Positions 52,142 to 61,138 of a stretch of 64,000 nucleotides of DNA are shown one piece after another. The DNA comes from a virus. Position numbers and translations under genes: made by a program. The notes under the pieces were generated by a model. It was not told where the DNA came from, made no database searches, and saw only the letters and a program-made list of their open reading frames with translations. The stretch spans positions 1 to 64,000 of the IMG/VR virus record IMGVR_UViG_3300008111_000027; one strand, 5' to 3'. Numbering within the stretch: the stretch's first letter is position 1; each line of letters opens with the position of its first letter.

Positions 52142-52525
52142 TTAGTAAACTAATATACATCTATCCATAACCCCCGTTGGGTCTAACATTTCTAATTCAA
52201 TATCTTTTTTGTAACCAGCTGCGTAACCCATACGACCTGTAACTGATTCAGCGTGTAGACGGAACCACTCCATCAATGCTTGTGCCGCTGAAGGACCAAT
52301 AGGGTCTTTGAAGGTTACTCTTATTTCATTCCATTCAAATCTACCAGCTACGTATGTTGATGTGTTGATGAAAGGAATTGCAACTGAGTTAATTTTTGCA
52401 CTAGGTCTTGCACTTGAGGTTACGTACCACTCGTTAATACCCAATGATGATGGGAATCTAAGTATGAATCGGTTAACTCTCTTCGGTTCGTAAGGAACCG
52501 GCATTTTCATTAATAAATCTGCCAT
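52142..52525 (-). CDS. 19: Tail tube protein, T4 gp19-like, short form, 127 aa
   Basis: The opening segment VPYEPKRVNRFILRFPSSLG, then AKINSVAIPFINTSTYVAGR and FEWNEIRVTFKDPIGPSAAQ, followed by the MEWFRLHAESVTGRMGYAAG helix, is typical of gp19-family tube proteins. The frame stops after DPTGVMDRCILVY. T4 gp19 has 163 residues, and the usual final strands (W-x-L-x-G-x-F and the last beta-hairpin) are not present. A shift of either other frame meets stops quickly, so a simple single-base error does not restore it. It lies next to the sheath gene, has a late motif 41 nt upstream and a strong terminator downstream. Confidence 0.82.
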   Translation of the reverse strand: MADLLMKMPVPYEPKRVNRFILRFPSSLGINEWYVTSSARPSAKINSVAIPFINTSTYVAGRFEWNEIRVTFKDPIGPSAAQALMEWFRLHAESVTGRMGYAAGYKKDIELEMLDPTGVMDRCILVY

Positions 52526-52566
52526 GTCAATATTTGTTTTTTAATTTTTTTATTTTTAATCTTTCT

Positions 52567-52575
52567 TATAAATAT
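52567..52575 (-). promoter_or_regulatory. Late-promoter-like motif before the tail tube gene
   Basis: Minus strand ATATTTATA, 41 nt upstream of the ATG at 52525. Confidence 0.5.
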
Positions 52576-52648
52576 GTTGTATATGAAAAAACAAAAAAAA
52601 TCTTCTCAATACTTGATTTTGTGAAAATTATTTCGTATTTTTTCCATA

Positions 52649-52745
52649 CTAGTACTAGATGCTAGTAAATTAAGAACTAGATTAAAGAAACTAGAATAAC
52701 TATAAAGAAATAAACTAGATAAAAATAAACTAGAACTAGAACTAG
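52649..52745. repeat. CTAG-rich cluster (nine CTAG in 97 bp)
   Basis: CTAG begins at 52649, 52655, 52662, 52677, 52691, 52715, 52730, 52736 and 52742, often within the word AACTAGA. CTAG is usually scarce in bacterial and phage DNA. The patch is non-coding and lies 80 bp from the parS-like palindrome. Confidence 0.75.
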
Positions 52746-52824
52746 AATACTGGTGCATATACTGGGTAATTTATAATTTTATTTTTTTTATATTTGGTAA
52801 TTCCGTAGGTCACACTATATTATA

Positions 52825-52842
52825 ATGTTCCACGTGGAACAT
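52825..52842. promoter_or_regulatory. parS-like palindrome (ParB/Noc-type binding site)
   Basis: The 18-bp perfect palindrome ATGTTCCACGTGGAACAT contains TGTTCCACGTGGAACA. That 16-mer corresponds to the known bacterial parS family (TGTTtCACGTGaAACA, with the tCC/GGa variant used in several genera). It lies between the tube promoter region and the sheath terminator. No ParA or ParB gene is in this window, so host ParB is the likely partner if it works as parS. It could instead be an operator for another palindrome-binding protein. Confidence 0.6.
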
Positions 52843-52848
52843 AAAATA

Positions 52849-52866
52849 GGGAGGGTTTCCCCTCCC
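52849..52866 (-). terminator. Intrinsic terminator downstream of the tail sheath gene
   Basis: Seven-bp stem GGGAGGG/CCCTCCC; the minus-strand loop is GAAA, followed by TATTTTAT. It lies 8 bp past the sheath stop. On the plus strand it is also followed by CTTTTT, so it may work both ways. Confidence 0.75.
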
Positions 52867-52873
52867 CTTTTTA

Positions 52874-55729
52874 TTAGATATTATCAAATGATGCTCCTGT
52901 TGGTGTGATTATGAATTCAACATCGATAAATTCAAGAGCTCTTGTTGGTTTAATGTAAATTTTACCTCTCAAAGTATTAGCGTCAATATCTTCAGGGTCG
53001 TTGGAAACCGTTACACGGAATTCATACAAACCTCTTTCTCTCTTAATTGCGTCTAATATCGGGTTAACCAATCTCAAAAACTCATTACGAACTTGTTCGT
53101 CGTTTTGTTCAAATAACAATCTTACCGCTACTGCTGAAATTAATTTTCTTGCTCTTAACAGTAATCTTCTTACGTTAATTCTATCCAAAGCTGATTCACG
53201 TACTTGAAGTGTTTTATTACCCCAAATGATTGTACCGGTATCCGCAAATGTTGCGATAGGGTTAATTCTCGCTTTGTAAAGGTCATCTCTCTCATCCAAA
53301 GTTAATTTCTTATAAGCTTTGATTGAGTTTACTAAACCTCTTGAATAACCCGCTACCGCGAACCAAGGGAAAGATACGTTATCTGTTAATGCTATATTTC
53401 TCAATACTTCACCTGTTGGTGGTAAGTATAATTGTGTAGCGTTGTCTGCGTCTCTAACTTGAATCCAAGGCCAGTAAACCGCTGAGTAGTTACTATCAAT
53501 TGCTACGCCGTCCAAAGCGTCTATTACTTCATCCGCTGTACCGTAGTTTGGTGATGAAATCACATAAAGTGAATCCGCTCTATCTTCTTCAATCATATCA
53601 ATTGCGTAAGATGTTAATGAACTGTGGTCATAGAAGTTGATACCTGGTGTTGCGAAGATGTTTACATCAACAGCTTCAGGGTTTGCGAAGGTATCAATAC
53701 CTTGAGTGTAAGCGTAGTAGTCAGAGTTTCCTGATACTGTACTAAATACACCACCATTATTAGTGTTACCACTTGTGTAAGTATTTTTACCAAAGATGTA
53801 TCCATCACCGTAGGTTCTCACATTTCTGTAGATATCCCAACCGTCAAATCCACCAGCCGCTGCGAATGTGAATTTACGATAATTGATATTTGTTAATACG
53901 TTATTCGCTCCACCTGTTTGACCCTCTAAATCATACGACGTGGTTAAGAAGGTTGTTCCTGTGATTGTAGATGCGTTTGTTGATAAGTGGAAACCCTTAG
54001 TTGTTCCAGCTGCTGATGTTCCTTTGAATTTAAACAAGTCTCTATCGTATGTTACTGCGTTTGTTGGACTTGATAAACCAAAGTATGTTCTTCTTACTTT
54101 GTCACCTGAAGATAAAACAGGTGTTCCATCGGCTTGATAAGATGTAGTATCACCAGCGTTATAGAATGTAGTCTTGTACATCACCGAACCTAAAGTACTT
54201 GAACCAAAAGATGTGTTGTTTGTAAATCCTTTAAATCCTGCAGGATATGCGTCGGTTGGGTGATTATCAGCCATTGACAACATAATGTATCTTGAACGTA
54301 ATTCATATTCACCATCAGATGTACCAACTTTTTTAGCAACATATCCTGGTAAATCTGGATTCATATTACATCTACCAAATTTTTCAAGTACAACTAAATT
54401 ATCGTCTGTATCATTAAAGTCTCTAACGATTAAGTCAAAGTCACCAGTGTTTACATCAATATTAATAATTGAAACTTTTACTTCGTAGTTTGCAGAATCA
54501 CCATCTGATACTGTGATTACATCAAATAAATCATCAACTTCACCACCTCTAACCTCTGATACAACAGTTGGTGTCATTGGGGTATCCCAAGATGTTTTAA
54601 AGTCGTTACCAACATGTTCGAAAACTTCTGTTAAACTTAAACCTCTAATTAAACCTTGTTCATATGCTCTTTGTAAGTAATTTGGATAAGATTCAAAAAC
54701 ATACACAGGTACATCACTTTTTAATTTGTCATAAACATCGGTACCAAAAACTTTTGTTACATATTTTGATGACGAAGAGTCCATACTACAAGTGAATGAT
54801 TTTGGTCCACTTGTTGAACCTGTAACATTAACTGTAAATTCAGCTAATGGATTTGTAGTGATTCCTGAACCTGTAACCACAAAATTTACATCTGCGGTAG
54901 TTTCCAAGTTTAATGTTTGTCCATTGTAAGAACCTCTTGGTCTGAACGCTAAAACCACTTGTCCATCATACGCCGTGTTCAATGTTCCATAGTATGTGTA
55001 CTTAGTCACATCAAATCTACTCGCACCGCTGTTATAAACAAATAAGTAAGAATATACTTCAGAACCTGTGGTGTTACAAAGTTTATTGAACCATTCCTTA
55101 TTGTTGTAATTACTTGCGTTATTCAAACCTGTTAAAGGAGAAACTTCTTCAAGTGATGATGTTTGACCACTTGTTCCTGAAGTTGGTACTTCACCCATCA
55201 CAAACCATTGTCCATGGTTAGATGATGTGTTACCACTAAAGTTTGCTACAATATATTCTGTAATATAATTTCCATCTACAGATATTTTATCTGATAGTTC
55301 ACTATAAATCGTACTTGCTGTAATTGTTGTGGTCGATGCTGACATTGTTAAACTTGTGGTTGTTCCACTAAGAGCCCCCAATGTAACCCCACCAATTGTT
55401 TTAACACCATAAGTTTTGACAGGTAAATAACCCGTTAAACCTAATATTCTTGTTACAAACATTTGGTTAGATTCTTCTAAATAAGATTTTGCGAAATAAG
55501 GTAATTCATATTTTGGATTGTTATTGTTGTCTTTTAACGGACTTGTTCCCCCAAAATATGACTTGAATTCGTCAAAATTAGTTATTAATACAGGTTCAAA
55601 AGCGGGACCTTTTAAGGTTTCACCCACCAAACCTAATGTGCTCACACCAACACTTTGTGCTACGAATGTTAAGTCTTTTTCAGATGTATATACACCCGGA
55701 GATACAAAAACTCTATTTGAATTTGCCAT
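52874..55729 (-). CDS. 18: Tail sheath protein, T4 gp18-like, 951 aa
   Basis: Forms the contractile sheath. The N-terminus (FVSPGVYTSEKDLTFVAQSV, then LGLVGETLKGPAFEPVLITN and FDEFKSYFGG) and the C-terminus (RINPIATFADTGTIIWGNKT, INVRRLLLRARKLISAVAVR, then NDEQVRNEFLRLVNPILDAI) are characteristic of phage sheath proteins. With 951 residues it is about 290 longer than T4 gp18 (659 aa). The additional Gly/Thr/Ser-rich sequence lies in the middle (~residues 120-650), probably as surface domains. A late-promoter motif is 36 nt upstream and a strong terminator follows. Confidence 0.9.
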   Translation of the reverse strand: MANSNRVFVSPGVYTSEKDLTFVAQSVGVSTLGLVGETLKGPAFEPVLITNFDEFKSYFGGTSPLKDNNNNPKYELPYFAKSYLEESNQMFVTRILGLTGYLPVKTYGVKTIGGVTLGALSGTTTSLTMSASTTTITASTIYSELSDKISVDGNYITEYIVANFSGNTSSNHGQWFVMGEVPTSGTSGQTSSLEEVSPLTGLNNASNYNNKEWFNKLCNTTGSEVYSYLFVYNSGASRFDVTKYTYYGTLNTAYDGQVVLAFRPRGSYNGQTLNLETTADVNFVVTGSGITTNPLAEFTVNVTGSTSGPKSFTCSMDSSSSKYVTKVFGTDVYDKLKSDVPVYVFESYPNYLQRAYEQGLIRGLSLTEVFEHVGNDFKTSWDTPMTPTVVSEVRGGEVDDLFDVITVSDGDSANYEVKVSIINIDVNTGDFDLIVRDFNDTDDNLVVLEKFGRCNMNPDLPGYVAKKVGTSDGEYELRSRYIMLSMADNHPTDAYPAGFKGFTNNTSFGSSTLGSVMYKTTFYNAGDTTSYQADGTPVLSSGDKVRRTYFGLSSPTNAVTYDRDLFKFKGTSAAGTTKGFHLSTNASTITGTTFLTTSYDLEGQTGGANNVLTNINYRKFTFAAAGGFDGWDIYRNVRTYGDGYIFGKNTYTSGNTNNGGVFSTVSGNSDYYAYTQGIDTFANPEAVDVNIFATPGINFYDHSSLTSYAIDMIEEDRADSLYVISSPNYGTADEVIDALDGVAIDSNYSAVYWPWIQVRDADNATQLYLPPTGEVLRNIALTDNVSFPWFAVAGYSRGLVNSIKAYKKLTLDERDDLYKARINPIATFADTGTIIWGNKTLQVRESALDRINVRRLLLRARKLISAVAVRLLFEQNDEQVRNEFLRLVNPILDAIKRERGLYEFRVTVSNDPEDIDANTLRGKIYIKPTRALEFIDVEFIITPTGASFDNI

Positions 55730-55765
55730 TTTTAATTTGTTTGGTTAATTAATTTTATTTCTTTA

Positions 55766-55774
55766 TCAATAAAT
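55766..55774 (-). promoter_or_regulatory. Late-promoter-like motif before the sheath gene
   Basis: Minus strand ATATTTATT, 36 nt upstream of the ATG at 55729. Confidence 0.5.
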
Positions 55775-55851
55775 ATCTTTGTTTTTAGCAAAGATTCCCT
55801 TGATTTTTTTAAAAATGGCACTTATGGATACTAATTTATCCTTTAGTATCT

Positions 55852-55860
55852 ATATTTATC
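55852..55860 (+). promoter_or_regulatory. Late-promoter-like motif before the small plus-strand gene
   Basis: Plus strand ATATTTATC, 6 nt upstream of the ATG at 55867. It differs from the common form only at the last base and is oriented with its gene. Confidence 0.4.
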
Positions 55861-55866
55861 TTTATC

Positions 55867-56043
55867 ATGAAAAACACCCTAAAAAACATAAAGGTTAGTG
55901 AAAATCACCACCAAATGTTAAAAGAATATTGCGACAAAAATGGATTAAAAATTTATAAGGTTGTTCAGAAATGGATTGATGAAGTTTGTAAAACAGGAAA
56001 GGTGAATGATTCACCTAAGAAAAAAGATATCTATGGAGATTAA
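55867..56043 (+). CDS. Small ribbon-helix-helix-like protein, 58 aa
   Basis: A 58-residue plus-strand frame, below the usual ORF-size cutoffs. The sequence LKNIKVSENHHQMLKEYCDK then NGLKIYKVVQKWIDE has the length and pattern of a ribbon-helix-helix DNA-binding domain: a short strand, then two helices. The tail is Lys/Asp-rich. It has a promoter motif on its own strand and lies divergent from the sheath gene and convergent with the 75-aa gene, ending 4 bp from that gene's stop. A transcriptional regulator is the likely role; the target is unknown. Confidence 0.65.
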   Translation: MKNTLKNIKVSENHHQMLKEYCDKNGLKIYKVVQKWIDEVCKTGKVNDSPKKKDIYGD

Positions 56044-56047
56044 TTTT

Positions 56048-56275
56048 TTATAACATACTAATCTCCGTCATATCAACGGTAATGTTATTACAAATTAATA
56101 AATTACCATCAATTATAAAATTGTCAGTTCTTTCTAAAACCAATAATGATTCAAGATGACTAGTATCAACACTAAGACCATAGATGTCATTATCAACAAC
56201 CAAATTGATTATTAAATTTTCATATATTTCAATATGAGATAATGTTTTTTCGTATAAAAATTCTTGTATTGTCAT
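56048..56275 (-). CDS. Small acidic protein, 75 aa, unknown
   Basis: No family recognised. The protein is acidic and Ile/Leu/Asn-rich (LIINLVVDNDIYGLSVDTSH), with no membrane helix. It starts 5 bp after the stop of the gp15-propeller gene and ends just before the convergent 58-aa gene. Coding status rests on its tight spacing and intact frame. Confidence 0.5.
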   Translation of the reverse strand: MTIQEFLYEKTLSHIEIYENLIINLVVDNDIYGLSVDTSHLESLLVLERTDNFIIDGNLLICNNITVDMTEISML

Positions 56276-56280
56276 GTTGT

Positions 56281-58815
56281 TTAATTTATTGGGGTTACTG
56301 TTGTGATTGTTGCTCCAGAACCAAATCCTGTACCGGTATTAAGTGTCGTGTCTAAAGTTCCATCTGAAAATAAACGTACAATGTTTCCTACCGATGTGCC
56401 GTTATATGATGTAAAATTACCACTAATTAGTATTTTACCATTTGTTTGAACAACAATACTGAGTACATGATTATTAAATCCGGTTCCAATACTAAATGTA
56501 TTATCAATAGTTCCATCAGAATTTAGTCTAACTATCCTATTAGATGTTACACCACTATACGATGTGAAAGCTCCCCCGACCATTATTTTACCACTTGAAA
56601 GAGTCGAGACAAAATAAACACTATTATTAAATCCGGTTCCAATAATAAATGTATCATCGATAGTTCCTCCGGAATTTAATCTAATTATTCTATTAGATGT
56701 CACTCCACTATATGATGTAAAATCTCCACCAACGACAATCTTACCATCTGATTGTACCGATGACATGTATGTGTAGGCATTAAATCCCGTACCGACTGTA
56801 GTTGTAAAACTAGAATCGTGACTCTTATCGGAATTAAGTCTCTCAATTCTTCTTGTGGTCATACTACCACAAAGAATCATTTTACCATCTGATTGTAAAG
56901 AAACATCTTGAACAGTTGAGTTTGCATCATAAGTAGTAGACGTTGAACCACTAAATGTATTATCAATTGTTCCGTCAGAATTTAACCTAATAATTTTATT
57001 CGCCGACGTGCCATTATATGATGTAAAATATCCACCGATTAATAGTTTTCCATCAGATTGGGGTACAACAAATTTTGTGATACTATTGAATCCCGTTCCG
57101 ATACTGAATGTATTATCGATTGAACCGTCTAAGTTTAATCTAATTATATAATTGGACGATACACCACTGTATGTTGTAAAATAACCCGCACCGTAAATTT
57201 TGTTATTATATATTATGTGATTTTCTAAGAAATTATCAAATCCGGTTCCACCGCTAAATGAACTATCAACTGAACCATTTGAGTTTAATTTAATTATGTC
57301 ATTATATAATGTGCCATTGTATAATGAGAATCCACCAGAAATTAATAGTTTATCATCCACCATCAATGATGGTGTTGGGGTGGCCGATGGTGTGACAGAA
57401 CTATTGGGAGTAATGGATGGTGTTACTGATTGAGTTGGTGATGGTGTCGGTGAAGACTCAATTGTTACCGAAGGGGTAACTGTGGGTGTTGAGGTTAAAG
57501 TAGGGGTTGGTGTAACCGATGATGTAAGTGACGGAGTAATTGACGGTGTTACTGAGGGGGTAACTGAAGGTGTTACAGTTATGGTTGGGGTGATAATAGA
57601 GGTTGAGGTTAAAGTAGGGGTAACCGTAGGTGTTGATGTTGGGGTTATTGATGGTGTTACAGATGAAGATGGTGTTATTGAAGGTGTTGGGGTCGGTGTT
57701 ATTGGTATTGTAAAAGTTGATTGTGTTGTAAAATCATATCTAAATTTTGTTTTAGACGACGTATTAATATCTACCGAACTAAAATTATTAACCAAAGTTA
57801 AATTACTAAACGTACCATCGACAGTATATTGTGTAGTACCACTTAATTGATTTGGTTCAATAAAAATTTTAACAGGAATTGATATTGAACTACCAGTCAC
57901 AGTTAATAAAGTGTCAGTAAATGAAATTTCAACCGTCTTATCTACCTTATTTGTTGCAGTTGCGGTGTAGTCCGCAACGATTGAACCACTACTATAATTT
58001 GATGATATTGTTATTGAGTTTTCAATTTTTTTTATAGATGGAATTGACCTTAAATCGGGTTCCACCATGGTAATACTTCTGTTAATTGCAGGAGAAACTT
58101 CAAATTCTTCATCATCAATTAAGAATCCTAACATTGTAAACCCGTAATTTTGAATGTAGAATCTTCTACCATCTAAAGTATCCATCGGAGTATTATCTTC
58201 GATTCTATCTAATACAATTGGGATATAATGACCTTTTACTCGAGTGTATGCTTGACGAGATGAAAACTTTTGTAAAACCTTTTGATTGAACTTATTTATA
58301 TCTCTAAATTTTGTACAAACAATAGTTACATCAAAACTAATATCAACCGCAATTGGTTGAGGTATTTTGTATATGTCCGCACCCATTTGATTTCCATCCC
58401 AAGTCGGAACCGATGCATAAAAAAAGTCTCTTCTATCAGGAATAGTTCTTTGAATAGATGGGTTTGTACCTAACTGAACTTCAGGTTTTCTTACAACAGC
58501 AATAAATGGTAACTTAATATTTCCATCTTCATCACTAAAAGACCAATTGTTGGTATACTCACCCCATCTTTGAATTGTGAGAATTTTTGGAATCATTGGT
58601 ATTTGGTCCCCGTCAGATATTACTTTAAAATTTTCTTTTACAAATTCTAACATACCCAAATCAAGGTCGTCGTGCAATATCGAATCAGGAAGAAAAGTAT
58701 CAGATTTAATTATTTCTTCTAATAATTCTTTTCTTCTACCGGTAATTGCAGGACCATCCGCGTTTTGGTTTACACCGTATACTTTAATATCTTTTTTTCT
58801 TTTTGGTAATCCCAT
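56281..58815 (-). CDS. 15: Tail completion protein gp15-like fused to Thr/Pro linker and seven-unit propeller, 844 aa
   Basis: Residues ~1-265 resemble T4 gp15, the tail-sheath terminator: a segment with [20 protein letters not shown] then [20 protein letters not shown] and a later [20 protein letters not shown]. Residues ~270-366 are a beta-rich domain. Residues ~367-485 are a Thr/Pro/Ser linker. Residues ~486-844 carry seven tandem units of the type [20 protein letters not shown] then [14 protein letters not shown], the delta-60 repeat pattern that can close a seven-bladed beta-propeller. The start is 2 bp after gp14, the order seen in T4. A fibre- or collar-type decoration attached to the neck is inferred. 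T4 gp15 has 272 residues, so two-thirds of this protein is additional. Confidence 0.72.
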   Translation of the reverse strand: MGLPKRKKDIKVYGVNQNADGPAITGRRKELLEEIIKSDTFLPDSILHDDLDLGMLEFVKENFKVISDGDQIPMIPKILTIQRWGEYTNNWSFSDEDGNIKLPFIAVVRKPEVQLGTNPSIQRTIPDRRDFFYASVPTWDGNQMGADIYKIPQPIAVDISFDVTIVCTKFRDINKFNQKVLQKFSSRQAYTRVKGHYIPIVLDRIEDNTPMDTLDGRRFYIQNYGFTMLGFLIDDEEFEVSPAINRSITMVEPDLRSIPSIKKIENSITISSNYSSGSIVADYTATATNKVDKTVEISFTDTLLTVTGSSISIPVKIFIEPNQLSGTTQYTVDGTFSNLTLVNNFSSVDINTSSKTKFRYDFTTQSTFTIPITPTPTPSITPSSSVTPSITPTSTPTVTPTLTSTSIITPTITVTPSVTPSVTPSITPSLTSSVTPTPTLTSTPTVTPSVTIESSPTPSPTQSVTPSITPNSSVTPSATPTPSLMVDDKLLISGGFSLYNGTLYNDIIKLNSNGSVDSSFSGGTGFDNFLENHIIYNNKIYGAGYFTTYSGVSSNYIIRLNLDGSIDNTFSIGTGFNSITKFVVPQSDGKLLIGGYFTSYNGTSANKIIRLNSDGTIDNTFSGSTSTTYDANSTVQDVSLQSDGKMILCGSMTTRRIERLNSDKSHDSSFTTTVGTGFNAYTYMSSVQSDGKIVVGGDFTSYSGVTSNRIIRLNSGGTIDDTFIIGTGFNNSVYFVSTLSSGKIMVGGAFTSYSGVTSNRIVRLNSDGTIDNTFSIGTGFNNHVLSIVVQTNGKILISGNFTSYNGTSVGNIVRLFSDGTLDTTLNTGTGFGSGATITTVTPIN
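57355..57715 (-). repeat. Thr/Pro/Ser-rich linker in the gp15-like gene
   Basis: About 119 codons of [12 protein letters not shown] and similar units. It is like a short version of the giant tract at 1-12545, including its antisense Val-Gly frame on the plus strand, but has more Ser and Ile and fewer Asn. Confidence 0.75.
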
Positions 58816-58817
58816 AA

Positions 58818-59330
58818 TTAAATTCCTCTAAATTCAGATTCTTGTGCAATTGCACAGGTGATAGTTCTATAATGAGGTCTAAAACCAAACATATTATGTT
58901 TATTATCGGAAGTAACTTTTCCATCGTTTACCACCGTATAGTATCTAATTCTTTCTTCCGATTCGGGGTACCCAATAAAATCACCATATCTAATATCAAT
59001 ACCCATTTCTTCTAAGTGTTTTATATAAACTGAAATGGTCATATTACCGGGTTCCAAATATCTATTTACACCTTTAGTATATGAATTGTTTTTAGGTTCT
59101 TCAATTTTAACCAATCCGAAAAATTCGGTAGGTGGTAAAAATTTAATTTGGTCTTTACCAACTTCACCGTATACATCATCAGTGTCGGTTTTTTGTCTAT
59201 CTACTCTAAATAAAACTAATTTCATACCTAAATCACCATGCAAGTATTCTTCCCCTAACTGAACATTTAAATCAAAATCAGTTTGAGAAAAAAATTTACT
59301 TAATCTGGTTATCGGTAGTTTATTCTTCAT
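58818..59330 (-). CDS. 14: Neck protein gp14-like, 170 aa
   Basis: The protein reads [20 protein letters not shown] then a [20 protein letters not shown] segment and a late [20 protein letters not shown]. These fit head-tail neck proteins of the gp14 type. T4 gp14 has 256 residues, so this is shorter. It lies upstream of the gp15-like gene with 2 bp between them, repeating the T4 order 14-15. A CTATTTATA motif is 4 nt upstream. The gp13-like partner is on the other strand 3 kb away. Confidence 0.65.
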   Translation of the reverse strand: MKNKLPITRLSKFFSQTDFDLNVQLGEEYLHGDLGMKLVLFRVDRQKTDTDDVYGEVGKDQIKFLPPTEFFGLVKIEEPKNNSYTKGVNRYLEPGNMTISVYIKHLEEMGIDIRYGDFIGYPESEERIRYYTVVNDGKVTSDNKHNMFGFRPHYRTITCAIAQESEFRGI

Positions 59331-59334
59331 TTAC

Positions 59335-59343
59335 TATAAATAG
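59335..59343 (-). promoter_or_regulatory. Late-promoter-like motif before the gp14-like gene
   Basis: Minus strand CTATTTATA, 4 nt upstream of the ATG at 59330. Confidence 0.5.
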
Positions 59344-59383
59344 TTCATTTATTGATTCTATTTTACTATATTTAACTTATTGT

Positions 59384-61138
59384 ATGCAGAGTAAGATTCC
59401 TGAGATAGAAGCAAGGGAAATTTTGTCCACTTACGAAGGTTTTAACAACCAACTAATTGAGTGGAAAAGAAAGTTATCTGAAGTTAAAGGTTTTCAGTTA
59501 ACAAGACCCCAAGCTGAGTATGTTTTAAAATACCATGAGGTAGTTCCTCGGGTTGCAAAAAAATATATCAGTATTGTTGATGGATTTGCAGACAAGTTAA
59601 TGGAATCTAAACATCTAACAAAACCACCCGAAAAAATATGGTGTGAAAAGTTATTATGTGAAAGTGATATGGCATATCACATATGGGGTAAAATTTTTGA
59701 AACTGAAAAAAATTCAGCTATGTGGGTTCCTAAATCCGCAATCATCCAAGAGGAAAAAAAATTAAACAGAGAGATTGATTATTCATCTTACGATAACCGA
59801 CCTCCATTACCTCACCAAAAAGAAGCTATTGAGAAATTATTGGCCAACGACAAATATATTCTCGCTGATGATATGGGACTGGGTAAAACCACATCAGCGA
59901 TTATTGCCTCTTTAGAAAGTGGAGCAAAAAAGATTTTAATAATATGCCCAGCATCTCTAAAGATTAATTGGCAGAGAGAAATTGAAAATTACTCAGATAA
60001 GAAAACTTTAATTGTTGAAGGTCGTAAGTGGGGTTCAACATTTAATTACTATATTATAAATTATGATATTGTAAAAAACTATCACTCAACTGAAACACCT
60101 GAAATTGGTCAAGAAAATACTAATTTAATTGCCAATGAAAAATTTGATTTGGCAATAGTAGATGAAGCTCATTACATATCAAATACTACCGCTCAAAGAA
60201 CTAAATTAATAAATGATATATTAAAAAATATACCAAAAGTTTGGTTACTTACAGGTACACCCATGACCTCAAAACCAATCAATTATTATAATCTATTAAG
60301 AATCGTAAATTCAAATGTTACGTTAAATTGGCAAGGTTATGTTAAAAGGTATTGTGGTGGTTATCAATTCACGGTAAACAAAAAGAAAATATGGAATACT
60401 AACGGTGCAACAAATTTAGATGAACTTAGAATGAGAACTAAAAATCTTGTTTTAAGAAGAATGAAAACTGACATATTAGACCTTCCCGATAAAATTATCA
60501 CACCAATATTCTTAGATTTAAAGAGTACATACTATGATGAAGAACTTGAGGACTTTTTAAGAATTACAAGTGAATCTAAAAACAAAGAATCATTATCTGT
60601 TACTATTAATCGTTTAATGAAAGTTAGACAAATTATCTCTCAGGAAAAAATTGATTATACTTGTGAGATTATTGATAGATGTTTAGAACAAGGTAAAAAG
60701 GTTATTGTGTTTACGAACTTCACCATGTCTTTAGATATGTTACATGAGAAATACAAAAAGAACTCGGTGGTTTTAGATGGTAGAATGTCTAAAGAAAAAA
60801 GACAACAATCTGTTGACCGTTTTCAAAATGAAGACAAAGTAAAAGTGTTTATTTCAAATATTATTGCAGGTGGAGTTGGTATCACCTTAACCGCTGCGGA
60901 ATGTGTGATTATGAATGACTTATCATTTGTTCCTGCACATCACAGTCAAGCAGAAGACAGAGCGTTTAGATACGGACAAAAGAAAAATGTATTAGTGTAT
61001 TATCCGATTTTCGAAAATACTATTGAAAAGATAGTGTATAATATGCTTCAAAAGAAAAAGAATATTATCGACCAAGTAATGGGTGATGGAGATTTCTCAG
61101 AAAGTTTTGCACAATCAATTCTTAAAGAGATTCTTTAA
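59384..61138 (+). CDS. SNF2-type helicase/translocase (UvsW-like role), 584 aa
   Basis: A superfamily 2 ATPase of the SNF2 class. Walker A is ADDMGLGKTT at residues 161-170; the DEAH box is at 260-263 (IVDEAHYI); motif III is LLTGTPMTS; and motif VI is QAEDRAFRYGQ at about 521-532. The residues before 130 are helical and may recognise DNA. It could act in fork regression or recombination, as UvsW does in T4, but UvsW is not SNF2-type in detail, so I leave the symbol empty. It is divergent from gp14 and overlaps the convergent nuclease-like gene by 24 bp. I see no Shine-Dalgarno sequence. Confidence 0.88.
   Translation: MQSKIPEIEAREILSTYEGFNNQLIEWKRKLSEVKGFQLTRPQAEYVLKYHEVVPRVAKKYISIVDGFADKLMESKHLTKPPEKIWCEKLLCESDMAYHIWGKIFETEKNSAMWVPKSAIIQEEKKLNREIDYSSYDNRPPLPHQKEAIEKLLANDKYILADDMGLGKTTSAIIASLESGAKKILIICPASLKINWQREIENYSDKKTLIVEGRKWGSTFNYYIINYDIVKNYHSTETPEIGQENTNLIANEKFDLAIVDEAHYISNTTAQRTKLINDILKNIPKVWLLTGTPMTSKPINYYNLLRIVNSNVTLNWQGYVKRYCGGYQFTVNKKKIWNTNGATNLDELRMRTKNLVLRRMKTDILDLPDKIITPIFLDLKSTYYDEELEDFLRITSESKNKESLSVTINRLMKVRQIISQEKIDYTCEIIDRCLEQGKKVIVFTNFTMSLDMLHEKYKKNSVVLDGRMSKEKRQQSVDRFQNEDKVKVFISNIIAGGVGITLTAAECVIMNDLSFVPAHHSQAEDRAFRYGQKKNVLVYYPIFENTIEKIVYNMLQKKKNIIDQVMGDGDFSESFAQSILKEIL

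Larger units (their letters stand above)
52526..52873. other. 348-bp intergenic region between tube and sheath genes
   Basis: No gene is visible. It holds the tube promoter motif, a CTAG-rich patch, a perfect palindrome like parS, and the sheath terminator (each listed separately). The remainder is A/T-rich with no obvious structure. Confidence 0.8.

Noticed and set aside
52582-52623. Very short plus-strand frame in the tube-sheath gap
   Set aside because: Only 13 codons, no promoter or conserved pattern; not a gene.
57482-57850. Plus-strand Val-Gly-rich frame
   Set aside because: Antisense shadow of the Thr/Pro linker in the gp15-propeller gene.
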